Part shown: positions 55,690 to 64,000 of the stretch, piece after piece
Position numbering within the stretch: position 1 is the stretch's first letter
How the letters are laid out: every line of letters begins with the position of its first letter
NCBI GenBank assembly: GCA_012845835.1
Contig: JABAKD010000014.1
Location: 9,077,074-9,141,073, forward strand
Length of the DNA stretch: 64,000 bases
From: Undaria pinnatifida
Taxonomy: Eukaryota > Sar > Phaeophyceae > Laminariales > Alariaceae
Direction of reading: 5' to 3'
The notes under the pieces: model-generated
What the model was told of the DNA's origin: nothing
The model's input: only the letters and a program-made list of their open reading frames with translations
Database searches by the model: none
Position numbers and translations under genes: made by a program

Positions 55690-55815
55690 AGATTAGTATA
55701 TCCCGGACGAATTTTGATTTCATTTGGTTTTCGGATCTTCCTAGGGCTCCGGCACCTTTGTGTGACCACGGACTCTATATGTTTGACAAGAGTTAATGTG
55801 AGAAAACAACAACAA
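55690..55815 (-). repeat. R7 diverged copy
   Basis: TGTGACCACGGACTCTATAT, GTTAATGTGAGAAAACAACA. Directly abuts inverted flank F. Confidence 0.6.
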
Positions 55816-56880
55816 TGTATGCGGCTCCCCACGTGCCGGTCCGCACCAAACGCCGTTTGTGATGCCCAGACCAACCCGACCCCAGACCTGACCTTGACCC
55901 TAACCCTTCAAAAGGCTCGAGGTCTGCTCGGTGTCGGCTGCCTGCTCGGTGTCGGCTCGAGGTCGGCAGGGGCAGTCCTGCCATGCATACATTGCTATTC
56001 AATTTACTTTCAAATCAGAAAAAAAACTTACACGTACTATACGTGCAATTAAACGGTAGCACAGCTCCAAAGAGTAGCTCCCCGTAAGCGCACCGGCAGC
56101 AGACAAGCAGTTGTTGCTCCGGCCTCGTATGATACCACGGGTACGTGCGTACTATTATTAGATACACCAAGAAGTGGTCGTTATGGCTGCTATAGCTGTA
56201 TGTAGCCCTATGGTATTCGTAATATAAACGATTTCGTTCGATTGTGGTACGTTTTCTACACGCACTTCGTTTTGTCAACGTACTTGCCTGTTGAGCCATA
56301 TTATCATGTGTATACAACGAACTATGGTATCATAAGAGTGCCAATTTGGTATCGGTCAACTGGTTAAGTTCTTCCATCAAACCAAACACGAAAGTGCAAC
56401 GAAACACAACGGTGCTCGTACTTGCACTGCACTACTGCTGTACTCGTCCAGATAGGGCCGATTGTCATTGCGGTTGACATCTTTTTATTCATTGTTTTGT
56501 GTATCCCGTCTATTATTTAGAAGAATGAAGAAACAATTCAGCTGTGAGATCGACCAAACAGGATATTTTTATGAAAACTCAGCTTCGCACGCTGTATGTG
56601 ATACTTCGATCGCGCGTGTTACGGGGTGTATACCCTCGTGAAGGATACAGGTCGGTGACTCCCCTGCCAATGCCAGGGTCAAGAGGACTAAGTTGGTCAG
56701 CCTTGTTCTGCGCACGGAAACTGTATAACCCGCTTTAAAGGGGACAAAACCATACATCTGTGGACTTCAGTATGCATCAAACAACTGATAATTGTTGTAG
56801 TGTGAGTTATCGTATGGAGTGGGCTACTTGGGTCTACCGGGTTCGTACGCAAGTTCCTGTGTACTCCCTGTGTATGTGGC
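55816..56880 (-). repeat. Flank F, inverted partial copy
   Basis: Reverse complement of flank F: ATGCGGCTCCCCACGTGCCG, ACCAACCCGACCCCAGACCT, GGTACGTGCGTACTATTATT and GGTACGTTTTCTACACGCAC. It has neither the SINE1 nor the R6 insertion and no D element at its end. Confidence 0.85.
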
Positions 56881-57440
56881 AGGCCAGCGGAGGTTCAGCC
56901 CAGGCCTGATGCTCGGGTTGTTAGTACTTTCGAGTCATGATGGAACATGCGGTGGACGTCAATCGCTTCGTTCGGTTCCGAAGTGAGCTCTCTTCTGCTC
57001 TTGATGTAGTGCAAAGTCACACCCACACATGTGTTTTTGATCGAATGAAAACCGACGAATGAGATCTGGCGTTCTGCATCACCAGGCGTCGGGCGGTGCA
57101 CACTTGATCCTAAAGCTCTTCGAGCGCCCATCTCACAAACTACCGGGGAATACACAACCTAAAGCGTGGATCCAAACGCCAGACCCTTGCGCTCCTACAG
57201 ATGGGATCTCCTGCGCTAATGCTTACTGATCGAAGGTTCGCGTTACGCAATAATAGCCGATTGTTTTCTAATCCAGGGAACCTCCATGGCCTTTTCCGGG
57301 TGGAGCAGCCGCAGGGCTAGGCAGGCCACACATTGTAGCTCACCTGCTGTGCAAAGGTGTTGAGAAAATTCGGGATTCAAAGTGAAAACCGAAAACCACG
57401 GAACGACTTGGAAACCTCTATAATTTGAGAAACATTGTCA
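56513..57440 (-). repeat. R1 long copy, inverted
   Basis: Similar in reverse to 17950-18850, with the R1 end at 56540-56700 and a body reaching past 57400. The minus frame contains RQISFVGFHS and EAIDVHRMFHHDSKVL, matching the translated body of the 18-kb copy. Confidence 0.75.
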
Positions 57441-57632
57441 CCTCTGGTATGTTTTTTTTTTTTTTTTTCAACAACAAACAAGAACGTGTTAGAACGGGCA
57501 TCGCGAACGGCGTGAGCCGTACATGGCCATCATTTTTCTCGGAACACTCAGGCTACCTCGTGGAGCCAGACTCTGAGCGCTTGATATATTTAGAAAAATT
57601 GAAAATATGCTTCAGCTGTGAGATCGACCGAA

Positions 57633-57853
57633 AATGATTTTTTTTTTTTTTTTTTTTTTTTCATCCTCCGGCGGATGGGGAAAAATAAAGCTTCAGCTCA
57701 CCACACTTCCACGTGTTTTCATACGCGTCGTGTGTCGATTTAACTCAGCTGCTTTCGCAGCCCAACGCTAGCTGGCGCACCCTTCGGGTCCCGTTGTAGG
57801 TATAGGGTAAGCTGTTCCTATCCGTGGTCTTCGTTACAACCCCGGCAGCGCAA
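57633..57853 (-). repeat. SINE3 copy, near full length
   Basis: Inverted copy: a long T-run, ATCCTCCGGCGGATGGGG, CGTCGTGTGTCGATTTAACT, CCCAACGCTAGCTGGCGCAC and CCGTGGTCTTCGTTACAACC. Matches 45204-45409 over its whole length. Confidence 0.9.
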
Positions 57854-57894
57854 GCTGCCGTTGTATACGGATGCGTGTGTATGTCGACCCGGCC

Positions 57895-58015
57895 AAAAAG
57901 GAATTTTTGGTCAAACCGCAGCTTTGCAAGCTGCGTGTGATACGTCGATCGCGCTTATAATAATAAAAACATGAAGTACACGACAGCCGTGAGATCGAAT
58001 ATTTCAAGGTTGTGT
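57895..58015 (-). repeat. R1 broken fragments
   Basis: CGCAGCTTTGCAAGCTGCG with GTGATACGTCGATCGCGC, then CGACAGCCGTGAGATCGA: two pieces of the R1 end in swapped order. Confidence 0.6.
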
Positions 58016-58034
58016 TCTGTAGGGTACGTACAAA

Positions 58035-58320
58035 CCGTACCCGAGGTGTTTACCCCGGGTATTACCCTGCAAAGAACTTCTGTAAGTTCGGTAGGGCACT
58101 CATACCCGTACCCGGAACTTCTGGAAGTTCTGTACGACATTCATACCCGTACCAGGAAGTTCTGTACATTCATACCCGTACCAGGAAGTTCTGGAAGTTC
58201 CCTACGCCAGTGCAACAAATACCAGGGGTACGGGTATATCATTTCGATTGCTCATGTGGGTTCTGCACGCCCGTGGCACAATACCCAGAACTTCTGTGAC
58301 TTCTGTAAGACTGTGGCAGC
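58035..58320. repeat. Palindromic minisatellite, array 1
   Basis: Irregular units with TACCCGTACC(C/A)GGAA and AACTTCTGGAAGTTC. The core word reads the same on both strands apart from the centre. Confidence 0.85.
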
Positions 58321-58445
58321 ACGTGCATTAATTCAGGTTTAAATCCAAAGAGTGTACGATGCACTTATTTATGATGTTATATCTTATCAGTGAGACAAAC
58401 CGAACACCGAACATCAGCAGTATCATATCGTACCAGGTATATAAT

Positions 58446-58730
58446 AAACCCGCTCGCTTTGATCAAAACCAGGCCCCCTTTCCCTTCACAGCTGTCAGAT
58501 TTTGTCCCCCTCAGAAACGGGTTTTATAGTTTCCGCGCACAGACTGACTAAAATCATCCTGTTGACCCTGATAGCTACACTGTAGTTGTAAGGGGAGTCG
58601 CCGACCTATATCCTTAATGAGGACACAATACTCGTAATGCGCGCGATCGGAGTATCACACACCGCTTGCAAATATGAGTTTCGACGAAATCTTCGATCTC
58701 ACAGCTGGAGTGTATTTTCAATTTTTATAA
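58446..58730 (+). repeat. R1 copy, 285 bp
   Basis: Close match to 34678-34962. TATAATAA occurs on both sides of the copy (about 58438 and 58724), a possible 8-bp target duplication, though the AT-rich context weakens this. Confidence 0.85.
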
Positions 58731-58796
58731 TAATAGTAACACCTATTTGACGTGTTCACATTTCTTTCGTTTCTAAGGGCACCAAAAGGGCACGTA

Positions 58797-59193
58797 TTAT
58801 AATGACGAAGGACACTCTTGAATCGATTTTTTATTTTTATTGTGAATCGAATTGAAATCGATTCGATCTATTTCGTGGAAATAGTCTAGGTGGAAACATA
58901 CGAATTTGGCTCTCCACGTATTGCGTATTGTCAATGCTTTTTCCCGATCGGAATAATACAGATATAATATGCCGTGAAGGCGATGCAGCTTTACCGTCAT
59001 CGACGTCTTGAACTACCTTATGTATTCTCGGTAGCTTCGCTTCTTTGTCGTGGCACTTGTGGCTTATCGCGTGCTGGTGGCCGAAATTGATCTTGCGACC
59101 GCCATTATTTTTTTTCACGCGCCACAGCTGGGGTACTCTATGGTATGATCTGTTACAGAGCAGTAGCCGTGAGCGCCACTCATTGACGTTCAC
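58797..59193 (-). other. Coding-like fragment, possibly LINE ORF1 debris
   Basis: Two overlapping minus frames (SDREKALTIRNTWRAKF in one, GKAASPSRHIISVLFRSGK in the other) cover the same bases. The first is loosely like the R-x-DREK region of LINE-type nucleic-acid-binding proteins. Weak evidence. Confidence 0.2.
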
Positions 59194-59230
59194 GATTCAT
59201 CGCCTGTCTCGGTGGTGGTATTGTCGATAA

Positions 59231-59328
59231 GGCCCTTAACCCCGTTACAACTGGAAACCCGTTTTGGGGACAAAATTACTTGGATTTAGTATAGGGAGGG
59301 GTTCGGGGGCTCTAAAGAGGTTAAAGCT
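59231..59328 (+). repeat. R5 copy
   Basis: TTAACCCCGTTACAACTGGA, AACCCGTTTTGGGGACAAAA, TTACTTGGATTTAGTATAGG and GGGGGCTCTAAAGAGGTTAA. Ends are TTAACCCC and the inverse, like a miniature piggyBac element. Confidence 0.75.
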
Positions 59329-59435
59329 ACGACGGATTGCCTCGGGGACGTTGGCCCAGTGTGAGAACATGCCATGCAAGTTGGATGAAATCCTCCGCTT
59401 CAAATTGAAATCCCCCCCCGATGGGGTGTGCATTT

Positions 59436-59735
59436 ACCTGGGTATTACCCGTACCCGGAACTTCTGGGAGTTCTGTATAACTTCAATACCCGCACCCGAA
59501 ACTTCTGTGAGTTCTGTAGGACGTTCATACCCGTAGCCTGAAGTTCTGTGAGTTCTGTGCACCTGTGCCACAATACCCGGGGCACGGGTACAGCAGCTTT
59601 GGTACCCGCCCGGAACTTCTGTGAGTTCTGTACGCCCGTGTCACAATACCCGGAACTTCTGGAAGTTCTGAAACACTTCGATACCCGTACCCGAGACTTC
59701 CGGAAGTTCAGTAAGACTCCCATTCCCTTGCCCTG
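59436..59735. repeat. Palindromic minisatellite, array 2
   Basis: Same word family as 58035-58320 (TACCCGTACCCGGAACTTCT, GGGAGTTCTGTA), about 1.1 kb away, with an R1 copy and an R5 copy between the arrays. Confidence 0.85.
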
Positions 59736-59837
59736 AATCCACAAACCCTACAGAAGATGACCTTGGACTTTCCATTCATCTACATCCAACACAACCCGTG
59801 CCCGTGCCGATGCCCTCTAGACAATTCAATTCGAGTC

Positions 59838-59990
59838 GGCGAGGGAAGAAGTAGCTGTAGAATCTTCACGCGATAAGTACGAAGGCATGTACCGTAGTGG
59901 GAAGGGGGGGGAAGACGCTGCATAGTTACTTCGAATCTGACATACGTCTAGGGAGGGAGAAGGAGAAAGGAAACGTGCGAAGATAACAGG
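59838..59990 (+). repeat. SINE2 3' fragment
   Basis: GCGAGGGAAGAAGTAGCTG, ACGCGATAAGTACGAAGGCA and GTACCGTAGTGGGAAGG match the SINE2 body in the direct orientation. Lacks the tRNA-like head. Confidence 0.7.
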
Positions 59991-60387
59991 AGGGATGAGC
60001 AACAAACGAGGCAGACGAATTATGTGGTCACAAATTACAAGAGAGAGATACTCATCGCAAATGCAGCAAGGTGACTTGGCCATTCACTGCCAACCGTAGT
60101 GAGCACGCGGGTCGAAAACAAAAATTTACAAGCCAGGACATCAGACTGTTTTCAGCAAAAGCGAGAAGAAAGCATGAAAAGACGAACAGGAAAAAGCGAT
60201 TGAAAATATCTGGGGGACGGTCAACCTGTAAAAACAAATTCGATCAACAAACCAAACGCCAAAACGCAACGAAGCGCAACCGTGCTCGTAGTTGCACTCC
60301 GGTTGTCCACATATTCACAATGTTCTTCCCGTTTTTTTTTTTTTTTTTTTTCTTGTGTGCTCATCCCGCCTTTTGTCTTCCGACGTT
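59991..60387 (+). repeat. R6-related segment
   Basis: TGTGGTCACAA, GAGATACTCATCGCAAATGCAG and CAAGGTGACTTGGCCAT resemble the reverse of 35740-35840. The rest is A-rich with no gene. Confidence 0.45.
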
Positions 60388-60690
60388 TTATTTTTATTTT
60401 TCCCTCCCTCGATGATACTTAAAGCCAGGGTCACAAAGCAAACTCTTCCCCCCCCGCCTCCCCGCTACGGTACGTGCCTTCGTTTTGTTCGCGAGAAGAC
60501 CTCGACCCTTTCTTGCCTCGTCGACTCACATCGAATTGCGCCCACCCACGCTGCTAGGCGCTCTCAGCAGTTGATTCCTTTTTATTTTTTTATTTTTTGC
60601 AAAGATACTCAAAAAGTCCAACCCACGTGAGATTGGAACCCCAGAACCAACTCCATCACACCCCGGACGGATCAGCTCACCGTGGCTCGG
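60388..60690 (-). repeat. SINE2 copy c, diverged head
   Basis: The body matches (CTACGGTACGTGCCTTCG, CCTCGTCGACTC, CACGCTGCTAGGCGCTCTCA). The tRNA-like head is decayed (GTGAGATTGGAACCCC instead of the B-box). Confidence 0.75.
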
Positions 60691-61140
60691 GCTAGTTATT
60701 TTCGACGGTAGCTCACCGGTGAGCTACGTGAGCCGGTGATCTACGTGAGCTACATGAGTTGCACATGTTTTCCTGGCTTGAGCTGCGGGACGGTAGCTCA
60801 TCTGCACATGTTTTGAAAGGGTGAGCTATGGTCGACAGCTCGTCTGCACGTGTTTGCCCAGGGCGAGCTATACGAGCTACATGATCTAGTTCATGTTGTC
60901 CCGACATGAGGTATAAGAGCTACATCAGCTGCACATGTTTTCCCGGCTTGAGCTACAGAAGGATGCGGCTTGAGCTACAGAAGGGTAGCTCACCTGCATA
61001 TGTTTTTCAAAGCTTGAGCTATAGACGATAGTTCCATGTTCTCAAAGCTTGAGCTATGGAACCCATCTGCGCATGTTTTGAAGGCGTGAGCTATAAACGA
61101 TACATGAGCTAGCTCACGAGCTGCATCTACTTTCAGGCAT
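60680..61140. repeat. GAGCTA-rich tandem array
   Basis: Irregular ~55-bp units of TGAGCTA(C/T)(A/G)G, GGTAGCTCA(C/T)CTGCACATGTTTT and CGGCTTGAGCTACAG. Many AGCT palindromes. No gene. Confidence 0.8.
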
Positions 61141-61314
61141 GAGCGCATACACACCACACCATGACAATACGTGCTTAAACGATGTCAACACAAACATCCA
61201 TACATCTTTTTATGTATATCGGAGCCTTTTCTGTTCTTGATATGCCAGATAGATAGACGCATACAGTACCGGTGGATTTTTTTTGGTTTTGGGACAACCA
61301 AGCACCCAACCAAG

Positions 61315-61700
61315 TACAACTCAACCGAGGCAGCTGCCACGCACGAACAAGAGCTCGCACGCATGCACGTACACATCATAACACCACACAACACGCCTAG
61401 CGTGCCCATCACCCGGGGCAGCAGCTCTAATGGTGCTTCGGCTGCCGGCAGCCAGCAAGAAGCGGGCGCTTCCGTGGATGTCGATCCCACGCCGGAGGCA
61501 ATCAATCTGGATGATTAATACAACAACAAACATGGCACGCGTGGCTCGAGTAGTTCTCTCTGTCCCGGCGTCTTCTGCCGTCCTCGAGAGGGACGTCAGC
61601 ACGGGTGGGCGTCTTATCATGGGGTCCCGGAGCAGCCCTACCGCGGCCTACGCAGAGATGTGATGTTCCTGAACGGAAACCAAGATCACAGCAGTCCGAT
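61315..61700 (+). pseudogene. hAT transposase C-terminal remnant
   Basis: The frame at about 61535-61663 reads VARVVLSVPASSAVLERDVS, then STGGRLIMGSRSSPTAAYAE and, after a frame change, MMFLNGNQ. This is the hAT C-terminal dimerisation pattern (L-S-x-P-A-S-S-A-x-x-E-R-x-x-S-x-G-G...R-S-x-L). Just upstream, in another frame, a Ser/Ala-rich linker ends in EAINLDD and a stop. The catalytic region is not seen, so this is a fragment with at least two frame breaks. Confidence 0.75.
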
Positions 61701-62140
61701 TGAAGGGCCGGCCCCATCACCTGAGCAGGCGCTCCGGGCGGTATACCTCGCAGGCTTTCTAATCCCAAGGCAGAGGTGGCCGCCCTTTCTGCGGGCGAGG
61801 CGGGGTCTGCGGGCGGAGAAGGCGTTTACGCCGGCTGCGGCAAGTCCGCAGGGGAAGGCTCGGACTAGAAGCCTAGGGAATGAATGCGGGCACCGGCAGA
61901 TCTTCCTTGTGTTCAATATGTATCTGCTTGTTCATCTCTTGTCTGCTTATTTTCTTGCGCGATGCAGATGGTGTTTACTTTTTGCCTCTTGTTAATATCA
62001 ATATACTTCGAAGTATTATTACTGGCAACATTATGTGGAAGTATATTTTTTTACATTGAGAGGGAATACTGCAGGAGCCTTTGCGACGCTCTCACCCCAC
62101 AAGTCATACCAGATACAGTACCAAATATATATATATATAT
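61701..62140. other. No gene seen
   Basis: GC-rich tail after the hAT remnant, then an AT-rich stretch. No motif. It may contain the element's 3' end, but no CAGGG tip was found. Confidence 0.35.
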
Positions 62141-62234
62141 CAATGTTTGAGGTGGTCCGCACATTTTTCATCAGTTTTTCTAAAACCGGGGCAAACGCGG
62201 GGCGAAGTCGCGCTCGGGTCGGAGCCGTAGCCTG

Positions 62235-62284
62235 GGTTAGGGTTGGGGTTGGGGTTGGGGTTGGGGTTAGGGTTAGGGTTAGGG
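62235..62284. repeat. Interstitial telomere-like tract
   Basis: TTAGGG, then four TTGGGG, then three TTAGGG units in perfect register. Both TTAGGG and TTGGGG are known telomere units. Here the tract is internal, with over 1.7 kb beyond it. Confidence 0.9.
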
Positions 62285-63155
62285 TGGGTCGACGCCCTCT
62301 CGCGATTTGACAAAAAAAAAGCACAAAAACACAAAAAAAACACAGCCTGAAAACCTCTATAAAGTGAAATGTATTTGTTACTTTATCTGGTACGATTTGT
62401 CGGACAAAGCCGGTAAAGGCGCCTCGAATACTGTGGCACGCACCGACGTTGAAGGTTCACCTCAAATACTGCAGCACGCACCGACGTTGAAGGCTCACCT
62501 CAGGGAAAAGGGGAAACGATCAGAGGCCGCGAACAGCGCTAGTACACACTCGTGTCAGTACTCGTGTGCTGGTACTGTTCTGGCCCTCCATAGTGCTTGT
62601 ACGTGACAACTGGAAATACCGGCACTACAGCGGATCGGCACTACCCCCATCGATGCCAAACGATTTCACAGGCACTTGAGCGGACAGCAGGCACTATAGA
62701 GGGACATCTGCTGCTGCATGCCGCTGTGTACGTGTCGTCTCATGTCATATCGTGTTGTGGTATACGAGTACTGATGCGAGTGCTAGCGATGTTTTGCGAC
62801 CCCTGTTTGTTTCGCCTTCTCCCTCTGGGAAGGAGTTGATCCGCCTGGCTCTGTGATACAAGCCGCCGGGCGTCTGTGCTGTGCGTTCGGTGTGAGCGGC
62901 GCTTGTGAGTATCGCTGCGTGGAGTCTGTTGACGCCGCCTTCAGCGAGGGGTTTGGGGGGGGGCTTGTTCTCGAGGATGCGCCACAATGAAGTTCCTGAA
63001 CTTGGTGGGGTGTTGGTAGGAGTGTGAGAGATGGTGTTGAATATATATATTAATAGTAATGGGATTGATTAGGTTTTGCACGGGACTTTTGCGTTTACTT
63101 TTGCGTATACATTCAAGAATATCTCAACCTTTTGCCCCAGTAAGTGGTATGGACC
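62285..63155. other. No gene seen
   Basis: A ~35-bp direct duplication occurs at about 62430-62510 (GCACGCACCGACGTTGAAGG). No motif or splice pair stands out. Confidence 0.4.
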
Positions 63156-63470
63156 GGTCGCCCCGGTGGCGTATCAGGTTATCCTCGAGCCTGGTATAGG
63201 CCGGTTTCGTGAGTTCGAATCCCCCCCGAGTGCATATTCGTATAAATTCGTGGGGGCTTTTTCTTGCGCACAAATTGACTTGCGGAAAGCGCGAGAGCGT
63301 GAGTTACCAAAACCCGATGAAAAACCGACGAGCAGTGGGATTGCTGAACCCTATGCGCGATAAAAAAATGAAGGCAAGAACCGGGGGGAAGAAGGGACGG
63401 CACCTACCTGTGACCACGGCTTGTCCAGATACTGGAAAGTAGATGTGTGCGAAAAAAAATAAAAAAAATA
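63156..63470 (+). repeat. SINE1 copy c, full length
   Basis: Starts GGTCGCCCCGGTGGCGTATC (A-box like). A B-box GAGTTCGAATCC is at 63211-63222. The body includes ATTGACTTGCGGAAAGCGCG and TGACCACGGCTTGTCCAG, ending in an A-rich tail at about 63451-63469. This is the clearest copy of the family. Confidence 0.9.
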
Positions 63471-64000
63471 GTAACCTTCGCAAGTCAGCTCGTACTGGTA
63501 TGCGACGGAGATTGTTGGGAAACCCAAGTGCACTTCTAACATGGGTCTTGGGAACTTGCTCAGGTGTGGAGCCCCGTCTGCCAGGTATCTCTCACCTGGA
63601 CTTTTTTTTTTTATGTTCAAAATGCGCCAGCTCTAAGTTCGATCATTTTATAGGTCGATACTCGTACTCATATTTTTGTGTATATAACCATGATAGCTAG
63701 CCCGTGTCACACGCAGCTTGGAAGTATAGGTGTCGACGAAACTCTCGATCTCGAAGCTGAAGGATCTTTTTGTTTTTTTTATTCAGACAAAAATGCTGTA
63801 TTCGCCAATAATTGGTATGCCTGTCGTGGTTCGTGCCCAAATCCTCTCGAAGCCCCCTCAACCCCCCCCCCCCCTCCCCCCTCCTTCGTCCTGCCTTTTT
63901 GCCTGTTTGTGCGTGTCCGGTGTGCTTTCGTGCTCTTGTCTGTCGCTGTGCTGGTGCTGGGTGTGCTGGTACTTGATACATATATTTATCGGCATGATAA
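63471..64000. other. R1-like end and gene-free sequence
   Basis: 63700-63770 carries GTGTCACACGCAGCTTGGAA, GTCGACGAAACTCTCGATCT and AGCTGAAGGA, a diverged R1 end in direct orientation. The rest has a C-run near 63860-63885 and no recognised gene. Confidence 0.5.

Noticed and set aside
58035-59735. GGAACTTCTGGAAGTTC words as heat-shock elements
   Set aside because: Heat-shock sites need GAA and TTC blocks two bases apart. Here GAA and TTC are one base apart, so the spacing is wrong.
62235-62284. Chromosome end
   Set aside because: Only eight units are present and more than 1.7 kb of ordinary sequence, including a SINE, follows.
63156-63235. A functional tRNA gene
   Set aside because: It has A- and B-box-like words but no acceptor pairing I could draw, and it continues into a repeated body with an A-tail. 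It is the head of a SINE.

Overview
This is a eukaryotic nuclear window made mostly of transposable elements and tandem repeats. The host genes are split by long, repeat-filled introns. Spliceosomal signals (pyrimidine-rich AG acceptors, GTGAG and GTATG donors), a Ty1/copia retrotransposon, tRNA-derived SINEs, a TTAGGG/TTGGGG tract and a homologue of the SMN-complex protein Gemin2 all point to a repeat-rich eukaryote. A protist or alga such as a stramenopile would fit, but nothing in the window fixes the species. Most open frames are chance frames in simple sequence.

Layout. 1-4571: Ty1/copia element, cut by the window edge, with a frameshift in the integrase and a 3' LTR. 4.6-11 kb: minisatellites, a 470-bp fold-back element and several short duplicated blocks. 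11.1-19.4 kb (minus strand): Gemin2 homologue. The last exon, two middle exons and a large upstream exon are found with matching splice phases; at least one exon between 11.2 and 15.4 kb was not found. Its introns hold a ~200-bp satellite, a 70-bp minisatellite, poly-proline-like microsatellites, a CATAT array and a ~0.9-kb dispersed element. 19.7-22 kb: G-rich tandem repeats. 22.67-22.83 kb: terminal exon of an unidentified minus-strand gene. 25-28.2 kb: a miniature element with identical 84-bp direct repeats, and a Ty3/gypsy remnant carrying a fold-back element. 29.2-39.5 kb: three hAT-type miniature elements packed with GGGTC iterations (8-bp target duplications) and a 2.4-kb element with ~0.5-kb inverted ends. 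A possible secreted-protein gene lies at 36.1-37.2 kb. 42.8-46.6 kb (minus): a long reverse transcriptase pseudogene broken by a SINE, a Harbinger-like MITE and another insertion. 47-48 kb: candidate host exons. 48.6-57.4 kb: a segmental duplication of a mariner-like element plus flank, three direct copies and one inverted partial copy, with later insertions dated by empty sites. 58-64 kb: palindromic minisatellites, more SINEs, a hAT transposase remnant and an interstitial telomeric tract.

How it fits together. Three SINE-like families, one very abundant dispersed family (called R1 here), a mariner-like family and a hAT MITE family recur through the window. Their insertions into one another and into the RT pseudogene give relative ages. 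The hAT transposase remnant at 61.5 kb is a possible relative of the source that moved the GGGTC elements. I found no CRISPR, operon or bacterial feature. The names R1, R5, R6, R7, R8, R9, D, F, SINE1, SINE2 and SINE3 are labels for this window only.
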